Of a DNA stretch of 64,000 bases, positions 54,515-63,255 are shown in pieces. The DNA lies in contig NZ_CP042432.1 in assembly GCF_008033235.1 (NCBI RefSeq), positions 2,418,001 to 2,482,000 of the forward strand, given 5' to 3'. Below the pieces are notes generated by a model. It searched no databases, was not told the origin of the DNA, and saw only the letters and a program-made list of their open reading frames with translations. The translations under genes were made by a program, and so were the position numbers. Each line of letters starts with the position of its first letter. Positions within the stretch are counted from its first letter, which is position 1. Source of the stretch: Anseongella ginsenosidimutans (GTDB lineage: Bacteria; Bacteroidota; Bacteroidia; Sphingobacteriales; Sphingobacteriaceae).

Positions 54515-56709
54515 ATGCACAGGCTTGCCCTTTTCTTCTTAGTCCTTTTCTATTGTTCCGGAAGTTTAACGGCGCAGGATCCCAGCCAGCCTGATTCTGT
54601 AACCCAGCTAAGCGAGGTGACGGTGGAGGGGTATATATCCGGCCAGCCTTTATTGCGTACGCCTACTTCGGTAGGAATAGTGAATTTAACTCAGTTGCAG
54701 CGGCAGGCGGATGAATCCCTCCTTCCCGCGCTGAATGCAGTCCCTGGTGTCAGAATGGAGGAGCGCTCTCCGGGAAGTTATCGTTTATCCATCCGGGGAA
54801 GCCTGCTGCGCTCCCCCTGGGGCGTTCGCAATGTGAAAGTTTACCTGGATGAGTTCCCGCTGACCGACGCAGGAGGGAATACCTACCTGAACCTGATAGA
54901 TCCCAGGGGTATTGGCCGCCTTGAGGTGCTGAAAGGGCCTCACGGGAGCTTGTTTGGCGCTAATTCGGGCGGGGTATTGCTGGTTAATACGCCCGGAAGC
55001 GCCGGGACAGGCAGCCGGCGGCGGTCATCCACGGGTTTGCCGGACAAGGACGCCGTACCCCCAACGAGCATCCTTAATGCCGGTTTAAGCGGCGGTTCCT
55101 ATGGAATGTTCCATGAAAACCTGGGTTTCCGGCAGCATTGGGAAAAGTCCCGCTTCGATTTCAACCAAGCATTTCTGCGATCAGACGGCTACCGGGAGCA
55201 TTCAGGCATGCGCAGGCATTACCTGCAGGCTTCCCATCGCTGGAATTATCGCCCGGAAAGCCAGCTGAAAGCCCTGGCGTTTTATGCTGATATGGATTAT
55301 GCCACCCCGGGCGGATTGAACCCGGCGCAATACGAGGCTGACCCCCGGCAGGCTCGTCCGGCTGCCGGACCGAACCCGGGAGCTGTGGAACAGCAGGCAG
55401 GGATCCGGAACAAGACTCTTTTTGGCGGGCTCTCGCACCAATTCGAGCTGGCTCCCGGCTTGCGGCATATGCTGGCGGTTTTTGGCTCTTATACTGATTT
55501 TGAGAATCCGTTCATCACCAATTTTGAGATGCGCAGCGAAGAGAATTACGGCTTGCGTACTTACCTGGAATTGGACGGAAGCCATAATTCTTTTCATTTC
55601 GGGGACGTGAGCTGGAAATGGCACCTTGGCCTGGAGTGGCAGCGTTCGCGTCATGAAATTACCAACTTTGACAACCTGGGCAATGCCACGAAAGGTGGTT
55701 TGCAGGCTTCAGACGCCATTCGCACCAGCCAGTATTTTTACTTTACCAGGTTTTCCGCCGATCTGGCCGGGCGCCTCCGGGCTGAAGCGGCTGTAAGCTT
55801 GAATTATAACCGCTATGCCTTTAATGACCTGGCCGGCCAGGCGCCCGGCGACCCGGATGTGCCCGGAGAGGATGTTTCTCCGGGAAATACAGCGGGCGGA
55901 ACCTCTTCGGGCGAAATAAGGTTTTCCCCCGAATGGATGCCCCGGCTGAGCCTTTCTTACCTGCTTAACCCGGAATTTTCATGGCGAGCCTCGCTAAGCC
56001 GGGGTTTTTCTCAGCCAACGACCGCGGAAATTAGGCCCTCCAACATTACTATCAATACTGCGCTGAATCCTGAAACAGGATGGAACTATGAAACCGGCTT
56101 CCGTTTTATGCCCGGGAGCGGACGCTTACAGGCGGACGCCTCGGTGTTTTATTACCGGATGAAAGAAGCGATCGTACGGCGGCTGGATGAAGGGGCGGGG
56201 AATATTTTATCAATGCGGGCGGAACCGGTCAACTGGGCGTAGAGTCAATGATAAGCGCCCGGGTAATGGATAAGCGGAGTTCTGGGCTTTTCCGGGGGAT
56301 GCAGATAAGCGGCAGTTATACGTTTAGCCGCTTCCGCTTCCGTGAATACCTGCAGGGCGCAGATGATTATTCAGGAAAGGAGCTTACCGGTGTTCCCAAA
56401 CACGTCGCGGTAGCTAATATTTCTCTTGATCTCCCGCGCGCGTTCCAGGTAACAGCTCAGCATAATTTCACCAGCCGCATTCCGCTGGATGATGCCAACA
56501 GCGTTTATGCCAACGGGTACCACCTGTTACAGCTAAAGCTGAAATGGGAGGGTAAGCTGGGCGATTACCTGCTGGAGCTATATGCGGGAACGGATAACCT
56601 CCTGAATGAGAAATACAGCCTGGGAAACGATATTAACGCATTTGGGAGCCGCTTCTACAATGCGGCCCCCTTACGGAACTTTTACGGCGGAATGCGCCTG
56701 GTGTTTTAG
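54515..56709 (+). pseudogene. TonB-dependent outer-membrane receptor, single frameshift
   Basis: Two plus-strand frames (54515-56242 and from about 56200 to 56709) together encode one receptor of about 730 residues. After a signal peptide comes a plug domain (LLPALNAVPGVRMEERSPGSYRLSIRGS, IGRLEVLKGPHGSLFGANSGGVLLV). Beta-barrel strands follow, and the second frame ends with NEKYSLGNDINAFGSRFYN and a terminal Phe (GGMRLVF). Between them the sequence has GGGGCGGGG (56192-56200). One extra G turns it into DEGAGEYFINAGGTGQLGVE and joins both frames. It is either a one-base consensus error or a recent inactivation. The protein lacks the carboxypeptidase-like N-terminal domain of SusC proteins, so a siderophore or other small ligand is as likely as a fructan. 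Confidence 0.83.
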
Positions 56710-56803
56710 TGAACCGGCGGCACCAGCTCGCGGCAACTTCCGGAAGCACACGGCTCCCTGCTCCCGGCATTTGTGTCACACCCGATGAGCCTGATGCCGG
56801 CTT

Positions 56804-58327
56804 TCAGGAATATTTAAGCCAGGAACTGTTCTCCGCATAATCGTAGATCACCGTATTCGTGTTGGGGAACTTAAAGGAACTCACCAATGCAGCAACTTCT
56901 TGTTCGACGGTTTCAATGCAGCTGTCAACAAGATCCTTGCGGAAGCCTTTTTCATAAAGCTCTTTTACATAGCCGGCTGAAATCACACGGGCAAGTATTT
57001 TTCCAAGATCAACCAGTTTCCGCTGAGGCACAATGGCATCAATAATGAAGTTCAGTTCTTTTCTGAAATGGTCGCTTACCTTCGCCGTGAGAGGGTGGTT
57101 TTTGAGGTAGTCCAGCAGATTCAGCCTTTTTTGCTTTTTCATTTCGCGGAAAACCATTTCAGCGATCTGGCTGTAAAGCATTTCATTGGAGCCCTCGAAT
57201 ACCTGGAAAGGTCGGCTGTCCATTACTCCGCGCCCCCCGATATGGCTTATGCGGTAACCTTTTGCGCCGGACATTTGTGCGAGCAGCTGAGATGATTCCT
57301 GCATGAGGTCGGCTACCATCGCCTTCATACTGTTAGCTTCCAGGCCTTGGGTAGCTAAGTTATTCTCAAAGCTGCTTATTTCGCTGCTCCGCGAACACAT
57401 CGCCGAACAGAGCGTATATGCAGATTGTATCCTCGATATCTGGAACTGTACCTGATCCAGGGCCAACAGGTTGCTTGCGCCCACTATCCGGTTTTTACAA
57501 TGAGCGATGGATTCATCAAGCATTCGTTTAATAAAGCCCATTCCCATTCCGGGGAATTGCATCCTGCTGCGATGAAGGATATCAAGCATCATTTTTATGC
57601 CTGTGGATTCCGGCTCCAGTTTATATTTCTTGGGAATTTTAAGGTTCAGTTTATTCCTGCCGTAAGGGATCATATACAGGCCGATGGAATCAAAATATTC
57701 TTCCACTTCTATTTCCTGTCCCTCCTGGGTAACGTCGCAAATGAAAAATTCAATATCCCTGTTTAAATCTCCTGTAGGCAAAGCTTTCCTGGAAGCAATG
57801 ATCCAATAATCGGCCAGGCCGGTGAGTCCCTGCCAGTGTTTGATGCCTTTTATCCGGTAGCAATCGTTCAGCTCCTTATGGGCTGTTTTCATATTCAGGG
57901 CGTCGCTGCCGTATTCCGGCTCGGTGATCATCAAACCACCCATGTTTTGCTCGGTCAGGAAGCGGTTGAATATTTCCGCTTTTACTTCCTCGTTGGCGTA
58001 TTTTGCGACAGGTTCCAGGAAAAGCGCGATATTGATTCCAAAGGTAAGAGACAAAGGGAGCGATTCATAGGAAGCGGCTGCCATCAGCGCCAGGCATTCT
58101 TTCACCTGGCTCCCCCGTCCTCCGTACGCTTCAGGTATGGCAACAGACAAGGGCGCGTTGGACATTATTTCCTTCCAGATAGCCGGTGACAGCCCTCTTT
58201 TTAAACTCAATTTGTTGATATCCCCTTCCCTCCGGAATTGGTTTTTCAACGTTTCCTCAAAATCTGTAAGAAATTGTGAAAAACTAACTTTTTCTAACGT
58301 ACTACATGATTTAGTCATTTGCTTCAT
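56804..58327 (-). CDS. Acyl-CoA dehydrogenase family protein
   Basis: A 507-residue flavoprotein. It shows the N-terminal helical domain (AIPEAYGGRGSQVKECLALMAAA), the beta domain (GGLMITEPEYGSDALNMKTA; RIKGIKHWQGLTGLADYWIIASRK) and a C-terminal helical domain. The latter has HIGGRGVMDSRPFQVFEGSNEMLYSQIAEM, the place where the family substrate and FAD contacts lie. It is longer than fatty-acid beta-oxidation enzymes (about 380 residues), with an extra C-terminal region of about 100 residues. The catalytic base is not certain from inspection. It may act on long or unusual acyl groups; no pathway neighbours help. The ATG at 58327 lies 9 codons before the first conserved helix. Confidence 0.9.
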   Translation of the reverse strand: MKQMTKSCSTLEKVSFSQFLTDFEETLKNQFRREGDINKLSLKRGLSPAIWKEIMSNAPLSVAIPEAYGGRGSQVKECLALMAAASYESLPLSLTFGINIALFLEPVAKYANEEVKAEIFNRFLTEQNMGGLMITEPEYGSDALNMKTAHKELNDCYRIKGIKHWQGLTGLADYWIIASRKALPTGDLNRDIEFFICDVTQEGQEIEVEEYFDSIGLYMIPYGRNKLNLKIPKKYKLEPESTGIKMMLDILHRSRMQFPGMGMGFIKRMLDESIAHCKNRIVGASNLLALDQVQFQISRIQSAYTLCSAMCSRSSEISSFENNLATQGLEANSMKAMVADLMQESSQLLAQMSGAKGYRISHIGGRGVMDSRPFQVFEGSNEMLYSQIAEMVFREMKKQKRLNLLDYLKNHPLTAKVSDHFRKELNFIIDAIVPQRKLVDLGKILARVISAGYVKELYEKGFRKDLVDSCIETVEQEVAALVSSFKFPNTNTVIYDYAENSSWLKYS

Positions 58328-58452
58328 ACTACTTTTCTCGCCTGGCGTAATAAACTTCTTCTCATCCTTTTGATTATCAACAGTCTGCCTTAAAAAAAGT
58401 TGGCGTCCGGGTGGAAGATAAATAAAATAACGGGAAAACTAAAAATTGGGAT

Positions 58453-59808
58453 CTATGGCTTCCTGCTGAAGTCAGCTTGAATCTGCCCTTGTTTAAAGTG
58501 GAACTTTTGGGTTTCGTTCTCCATGAAGAACCCCATGCTTATCCCTGCGTCTTCGTATCCGAATTCTGTATTCGAATAGGCTGTAAGCGGAAATGCCGCC
58601 TGTCCTGTCGCCTGCCCTTGCAGCGTGCTGTCTTTAACAAAGATGCGGATATCCAGCGGGACACCAGAAGCGGAATAAGTGCCCTCATAAGTGCGGAGAA
58701 CATCTACCGGCACTTTTGCCTCGATTTTTTGAACGGTGTCCGGGTAACTTACCTTATTTTCATACACCGCATTCAAAACCTGGATGCTGATCTCATTGGG
58801 ATTACCGTTAAAGGCGGCAGTAGAAACCTGAGTAAACAGGATACGGTCCCCGGGGTTATAGCCGCATATCGACCGGTAATTTTCTATTCCTCCCGCATGT
58901 CCGTAAAATGTTTCCCGGCCGTAAGGAATGCCGGCCAGGCCAAGGCCATAATTGTCCCTGAGGTCCATCATTTGCCGCAGGCTTTCTTCCGAAACCAGCT
59001 TTCCGGAAAACAGCCCCTTGTAAAAAGCGGAAATATCATTCACTGTTGCCGAGATGGCCCCTGCTCCGAGCGCCCAGTCCGTATTCCATTCAGGTTGCGT
59101 TTCCGTCCATTGACCATCCTGGTATTGATAGGAAAGGGCAAAATTCGAGCGGTCGTCCGGCCGGCCGTAATAAGTGTTTTTTAAATTCAATTTATCAAGG
59201 ATCCGCTTTTTTAGCTGGTTTTCATACTTGTCGCCGGTCAGGTCTTCCAGGATGAAGCCAAGCAGCATATAATTTGTATTGCTGTATTCGTACCGGGTTC
59301 CCGGGGAAAAAATGGTGTCCAGCCTGTAAAATCGCTCCAGTAGTTCCTGCCTCGAAACCGGGCTGCTTACTTCTGACAGGAAGTTTTCATTGGAAGTATA
59401 ATTGAACAAGCCGCTCCGGTGCCTGAGCAGCATTTCTACATCGATCCCGGAGGCGTTTGGAACCTGCGGGTAAAACCGGGATAACTTATCCGATAACCGG
59501 ATCTTTCCCTCTTCTACCAACTGCATGATCATAACGGCCGTATAGGTTTTGGTAATAGAACCTACCAGGAAGACGCTGCTGCTGTCCAGCTTTTTCTTTT
59601 TCTCAAGATTCTCATAACCTACGGACCGCTGATAGAGCAACTCGCCGGCCTTTTCCAGCTCCACGCTGACGAAATACAGGTTATGCTGTTCATAAAAGCT
59701 GAATAAACTGTCTAATTGTCCGGATAGCTGCTTCGGTCGAAGGTCCTGCGAATGGCTTTTGCAGGCTGCGATGGCCAGAAAAAGCACGAACCATTTTTTT
59801 ACTTTCAT
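58453..59808 (-). CDS. Class C beta-lactamase-like serine hydrolase lipoprotein
   Basis: A 451-residue periplasmic or outer-membrane lipoprotein (lipobox AIAAC, Cys16) of the beta-lactamase class C / AmpC-like esterase group. It has the nucleophile motif Ser84-Ile-Thr-Lys87 (GSITKTYT), the second motif Tyr175-Ser-Asn177 (YEYSNTNY) and HAG (304-306) in place of KTG, as is common in esterase-type members. A lipocalin-like C-terminal domain follows residue about 350 (YEGTYSASGVPLDIRIF). It may be a peptidase or esterase rather than a drug-resistance enzyme. A TATCTTTG -7 box lies 28 nt upstream of the ATG. Confidence 0.92.
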   Translation of the reverse strand: MKVKKWFVLFLAIAACKSHSQDLRPKQLSGQLDSLFSFYEQHNLYFVSVELEKAGELLYQRSVGYENLEKKKKLDSSSVFLVGSITKTYTAVMIMQLVEEGKIRLSDKLSRFYPQVPNASGIDVEMLLRHRSGLFNYTSNENFLSEVSSPVSRQELLERFYRLDTIFSPGTRYEYSNTNYMLLGFILEDLTGDKYENQLKKRILDKLNLKNTYYGRPDDRSNFALSYQYQDGQWTETQPEWNTDWALGAGAISATVNDISAFYKGLFSGKLVSEESLRQMMDLRDNYGLGLAGIPYGRETFYGHAGGIENYRSICGYNPGDRILFTQVSTAAFNGNPNEISIQVLNAVYENKVSYPDTVQKIEAKVPVDVLRTYEGTYSASGVPLDIRIFVKDSTLQGQATGQAAFPLTAYSNTEFGYEDAGISMGFFMENETQKFHFKQGQIQADFSRKP

Positions 59809-59836
59809 ACTGGTGGGTTTCCCCCGATTGGTTTTT

Positions 59837-59844
59837 CAAAGATA
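59837..59844 (-). promoter_or_regulatory. -7 box of the serine hydrolase gene
   Basis: The minus strand reads TATCTTTG, exactly TAnnTTTG, ending 28 nt before the ATG at 59808. No -33 TTG at the expected spacing is evident. Confidence 0.5.
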
Positions 59845-59896
59845 CGTTTATTATGAATATTGTAAAATTACCTGGTAAAACCTCAGCGAAGAGATC

Positions 59897-59965
59897 ATGA
59901 AATACAGGCTTGCCCAGGCAGCCCTTATCATCGGACTGGTGGTAACTTTGATGCAGTTATTGTAA
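59897..59965 (+). CDS. Possible 22-residue membrane peptide
   Basis: ATG to TAA encodes MKYRLAQAALIIGLVVTLMQ followed by Leu-Leu: a basic start and one hydrophobic helix. It lies in the 169-nt gap between two divergently placed genes (serine hydrolase ending its promoter at 59844; DUF1579 gene ending at 59978). Small single-helix peptides like this occur in bacteria, but nothing besides composition supports translation. Confidence 0.3.
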   Translation: MKYRLAQAALIIGLVVTLMQLL

Positions 59966-59977
59966 CCTTGGAACCGG

Positions 59978-60553
59978 CTATTTCCGGGTCATTTTGATTT
60001 CCATTGATTTGAACTCGTTTCCGTCCCTGGTGTCGTACATTTCCATCACCTGCGTGTCTTCATCGATCCTTTTTATGACCTGCTTGATCTCTACTTCCCC
60101 GCCGCTTAGCGGATCGGTCATTGTTCCGCGGAAAGTTATGGATTTATCAGCTTCATTCCACTGCCCCTCAAGATACATCATTCCAGTCCCCATGTTGTCA
60201 ATCCAGGTAGTTACGAAAACTTTTCTTGCTTTGTCATATCCCGTAACACCAATACCTTCGAAGGGCATGCCGTTCATCTCTCCTGAGAATACAGATTCCT
60301 GGTAGCGGCCGTCCATGATCATCCTGTTAGTGCTGGTGCCGCTGGTAGTCGTGGGAGGAGCGTCGGGGGCCATCCAGAAGGTGATCTCGGATGTCCATTC
60401 ACCGTCATCCTCTGCCAGCATTTTATGCATTTCACCGGGAGTCATGTATTCCATCCACGCTTTTTGCATGGCCTCCTGGTCGTTTTGGGTTTGCGCATGG
60501 CATAGCAATGACGCCAGCAGCAAGGCGCTGAGTACAAGGCTGAAACGTTTCAT
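59978..60553 (-). CDS. Exported DUF1579 family protein
   Basis: A 191-residue protein with signal peptide ending LLCHAQ. The mature part has the DUF1579 order: MQKAWMEYMTPGEMHKML, DDGEWTSEITFWMAPDAPP, NRMIMDGRYQESVFSGEMNGMPFEGIGVTGYDKARKVFVTTWIDNMG and LEGQWNEADKSITFRGTMTDP. The family is expected to form a lipocalin-like beta-barrel and has no known function. The length is typical. It has its own upstream region and no obvious operon partner. Confidence 0.88.
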   Translation of the reverse strand: MKRFSLVLSALLLASLLCHAQTQNDQEAMQKAWMEYMTPGEMHKMLAEDDGEWTSEITFWMAPDAPPTTTSGTSTNRMIMDGRYQESVFSGEMNGMPFEGIGVTGYDKARKVFVTTWIDNMGTGMMYLEGQWNEADKSITFRGTMTDPLSGGEVEIKQVIKRIDEDTQVMEMYDTRDGNEFKSMEIKMTRK

Positions 60554-60662
60554 GATCGTTAAGTTTTGATTACATGAAACTACAAAAAATCCAGAAATTA
60601 CGGAAGGGGTAATTTATTTCAAACTGAAAAGGCCAAACCTGCGTAGCCGCCGGCGTTGGGAA

Positions 60663-60731
60663 GGCTGTGAAGCAGGAAAAATTCAAGAGGGCAACACCGT
60701 TTTCTGTAGCCAGCTTCTTTGATGGCGGCCA
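60663..60731 (-). repeat. Copy C of the dispersed post-stop repeat
   Basis: On the minus strand directly after the TAA of the reductase gene at 60732. Positions 60692-60663 match copy B (16908-16937) in 29 of 30 bases. The upstream part (AGAAG..GGCT.CA..AAACGG) also matches A and B in order. The core starts 13 nt after the stop. A TAATG overlap would let a 37-codon frame begin at the stop, but the other copies do not keep it open. Confidence 0.6.
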
Positions 60732-61277
60732 TTATTTCCGGGGCTCGTAGATGAGCTGTACAACACCCGATTTAAAAATATTGGTTTTAACCAACGTTAA
60801 CGCTATTCGTTCCTTTAAGTCTTTGAACAGGGGAGTTCCGCTGCCCAAAACTGTCGGATGTACCGACAAACGGTATGAATCAATAAGGTTTAATTCGATA
60901 AAGGTTTTGATAAGGCCCGCGCCGCCGTGGAGCCAAATGTCCTTTCCTCCCTGTTCTTTGATTTCTTTCACCTTATTCGTAATGTCGGAATTTATAAAGA
61001 TGGCGTTGTCATCATCCCGGCTTTGGCTCGAAAAAACAACTTTATGTTTTGAGTTTACATCTTTCCACAGCTGCTGTTCGATTTGACTGGCACCGGAGCC
61101 GGGCTGAAAATTACCCCAAATGTCGTAACTTACCCTGCCGTAAAATATCGTGTCAATACTTGCAAGAAATCCTTCGAAATTCATATCGTCTTCCAGAATG
61201 CACCAGTCTGTTTCCCCATTGGGACCCTCAATAAAACCATCAAGGCTTACTGCTAAATCTAAAACTACTTTTTTCAT
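60732..61277 (-). CDS. Dihydrofolate reductase-like (RibD C-terminal family) protein
   Basis: A 181-residue protein of the RibD-C/DHFR-like fold. It has KVVLDLAVSLDGFIEGPNGETDW at the start, TIFYGRVSYDIWG, then GKDIWLHGGAGLIKTFIELNLIDSYRLSVHPTVLGSGTPLF, which forms the NADPH-binding part. These reductases act on unknown small substrates; they are not true folate enzymes. Its ATG overlaps the stop of the upstream paralogue (ATGA), so the pair is co-translated. The dispersed repeat copy C follows its stop. Confidence 0.9.
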   Translation of the reverse strand: MKKVVLDLAVSLDGFIEGPNGETDWCILEDDMNFEGFLASIDTIFYGRVSYDIWGNFQPGSGASQIEQQLWKDVNSKHKVVFSSQSRDDDNAIFINSDITNKVKEIKEQGGKDIWLHGGAGLIKTFIELNLIDSYRLSVHPTVLGSGTPLFKDLKERIALTLVKTNIFKSGVVQLIYEPRK

Positions 61278-61867
61278 TGATCTTTTAGTTTGAGGTTATA
61301 CTTTACGTGCGTGCTTAGTCCGCCGGGGATTACCTCCGCAATCTCAATAATGAACTTTGTTTTGTCAATACCCTCAAAAAGGCGAATTCCGCTCCCCAGG
61401 ATGACCGGTGAAATATGCAGGATAAACTCATCTACCAGCCCCGCGTTTAAAAACTGCTGAATGGTTTCTGCGCCCCCCTGTATTCTGATATCCTTCCCTC
61501 TGGACGAATTCTTCGCTTTTTTGACGGCGCTTTCTATTCCATCATTTATAAAATGGAAAACGGTAGTTCCTTTCTGTACCCAGGGATCTCGCTTTTCATG
61601 TGTTAACACATATACGTCTGCTTTATAGAGATCTTCCGGCCAGTTCGGTTCTCCTTCTTCGAACATTCTTTTCCCCATGATGTAGGACCCTGTCCTTGCG
61701 AGCGTGTCCTCAACCAGTTTACTTTCCGGCCCGTTTTCCTGTCCGCCCTCATACATCCAATTATGAATGGACATTCCCCCGTCTCCCAAAGGGTTTTGAG
61801 GGCCGCGATGGTCGCCTGCCAGAAAGCCGTCAAGGGAAATGCCGCTATCAAAGAATAATTTGTTCAT
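61274..61867 (-). CDS. Dihydrofolate reductase-like (RibD C-terminal family) protein, tandem paralogue
   Basis: A 197-residue paralogue of the following gene. It has LFFDSGISLDGFLAGDHRGPQNPLGDGG, TGSYIMGKRMFEEGEPNWPEDLY, RIQGGAETIQQFLNAGLVDEFILHISPVILGSGIRLFEGI, and it ends in a short basic tail. It is the first gene of a two-gene operon (overlap 61274-61277). The AraC-type gene lies just upstream on the same strand and may regulate it. A TATTTTTG -7 box at 61905-61912 gives a leader of about 30 nt. Confidence 0.9.
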   Translation of the reverse strand: MNKLFFDSGISLDGFLAGDHRGPQNPLGDGGMSIHNWMYEGGQENGPESKLVEDTLARTGSYIMGKRMFEEGEPNWPEDLYKADVYVLTHEKRDPWVQKGTTVFHFINDGIESAVKKAKNSSRGKDIRIQGGAETIQQFLNAGLVDEFILHISPVILGSGIRLFEGIDKTKFIIEIAEVIPGGLSTHVKYNLKLKDQ

Positions 61868-61904
61868 GGTTAAAGCTTTATTTTTTTATTGTTTGTTCAG
61901 TATG

Positions 61905-61912
61905 CAAAAATA
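61905..61912 (-). promoter_or_regulatory. -7 box of the tandem reductase operon
   Basis: The minus strand reads TATTTTTG, matching TAnnTTTG, 37 nt before the ATG at 61867. No clear -33 TTG. It indicates that the two reductases have a promoter separate from the AraC gene. Confidence 0.45.
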
Positions 61913-61953
61913 ATCAGGCTGCTTTGCCCGGGCTTTGGAAAAATCCGACAAAA

Positions 61954-62688
61954 TTAAAATTGAGATGGCGCGAGCCCGGTGCGCCGCTTCATTTCATTGC
62001 TAAGATGCGCATGATCGTAAAATCCGCATTCAAAAGCTACGGCTGCTAAGTTTCGTTTATGGTTAGCGGTATTCAATAATGACAAGGCAGCCTGGAAGCG
62101 GATGATCGCTGAATATTCTTTCGGCGTAACACCAATATGTGTTTTAAAGTCCCGTTCTAATTGCCTTACAGTAGTGTGATTTCTTTTGGCAAGAACGCTG
62201 ATGCTATATCTTCCTTTTGACTGATGAATATCGGTTAAAACGGATTGAAGAGGCGCATGTTTATCTCTTTTTCTGGTTGAAAAAAAGCTGTTAAGATACG
62301 GCACCGGATCGCTCATTATCTTCCCGAAATCGAACGAAAGCCCCAAATCAAATTCGACGGTATTATTGGTTAATTCATTTTGCGGAGCATAGGTGTAAAA
62401 GGACGAAAACACGGCTGGTTTCAGGCATACGCCTAACAAGTGTGTATCTGAATCAATTAAGCTATCTTTAAAGGATGTCATGGTCCCTACCACATACGTC
62501 TTGCCATGCTCCATTACTGCTGAGCCATTATCTGTTTTGCAAGGCGCTCCCAAATTTATAACCATCCCGGGGCATCCGTCAGGAAAAATCCGCTCCCATT
62601 TACAAGCGCTTTCATCGCCGTTCAATTCCCAGAAAGCATGGATATGGCTTTCTAAAGCTGTACAAGGCTTAACTTCATGATATTTCAT
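61954..62688 (-). CDS. AraC family transcriptional regulator
   Basis: A 244-residue regulator. The N-terminal domain (about 1-150) has the HAFWELNGDESACKWERIFPDG and LLGVCLKPAVFSSFY pattern of the small-ligand or sensor domain often found in Bacteroidota AraC proteins. The C-terminal double helix-turn-helix runs ISVLAKRNHTTVRQLERDFKTHIGVTPKEYSAIIRFQ ... VAFECGFYDHAHLSNEMKRRTGLAPSQF. It is likely to control the two downstream reductase genes, 86 nt away on the same strand. This block and its neighbours look AT-richer than the rest of the window, so the group may have been acquired together. Confidence 0.92.
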   Translation of the reverse strand: MKYHEVKPCTALESHIHAFWELNGDESACKWERIFPDGCPGMVINLGAPCKTDNGSAVMEHGKTYVVGTMTSFKDSLIDSDTHLLGVCLKPAVFSSFYTYAPQNELTNNTVEFDLGLSFDFGKIMSDPVPYLNSFFSTRKRDKHAPLQSVLTDIHQSKGRYSISVLAKRNHTTVRQLERDFKTHIGVTPKEYSAIIRFQAALSLLNTANHKRNLAAVAFECGFYDHAHLSNEMKRRTGLAPSQF

Positions 62689-62757
62689 CTTTAAATTTAG
62701 CGCATTTTCTATAAAATGTATATTTATGTATTGGCAACAAGCAGAAAAAAATATAAA

Positions 62758-63251
62758 ATGAAAATAGCATCAACGATAATTCTGATTTTAATATCGATTC
62801 CCGGATTCGGTCAAAGCAAAAATGGGAAACGTACTTTTTATTGTAGATTCAATTCCAGAAAGTGAAGAGTAGGCAGCCGGGGTTGGGGCTTTGAAACAGA
62901 ACGAAATTGATAGAATTGACATTGTCAAAAATAAAGAAGCCCTGAATGAGAACAATGAAACTTAACGACTTCCAATTCGATGAAGCGATCGCGGATTTTG
63001 ACAGAACGTTAGAAATTGAACCATATTTCACAAATGCATATGCGAACAGGGCTTTTGCAATCATCCGAAAATACGAATTTGGAAGTAGTCGAAAATTGTC
63101 GCAATCGAAAGATATTCAGATAATCGCATCTAAAGAAGTTAAAATCCCGGAATCTGACCTCATGAAGATCTGCAAAGATCTACATAAAGCCATATCACTC
63201 GGGGACGATAGTCAGATGGTCCTGGAAGCGTTAGAAAAGCATTGTGAATAG
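62758..63251 (+). pseudogene. Decayed TPR protein gene (N- and C-terminal remnants)
   Basis: A signal-peptide-like start MKIASTIILILISIPGFGQ (62758) runs to a stop at 62865. An overlapping frame (62822-62965) encodes VLFIVDSIPESEE, then an in-frame TAG, then ALKQNEIDRIDIVKNKEALN, which resembles a TonB-plug/carboxypeptidase-like segment. Next, at 62946-63251, a 101-residue frame encodes a TPR piece, LNDFQFDEAIADFDRTLEIE and PYFTNAYANRAFAIIRKYEF. I recall longer Bacteroidota proteins with a signal, such a plug-like segment, MORN/YwqK-type repeats and then this TPR tail, so the middle seems deleted. The 101-residue frame may be annotated as a gene in its own right but probably lacks its own start signals. 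Confidence 0.55.
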
Positions 63252-63255
63252 CTGA

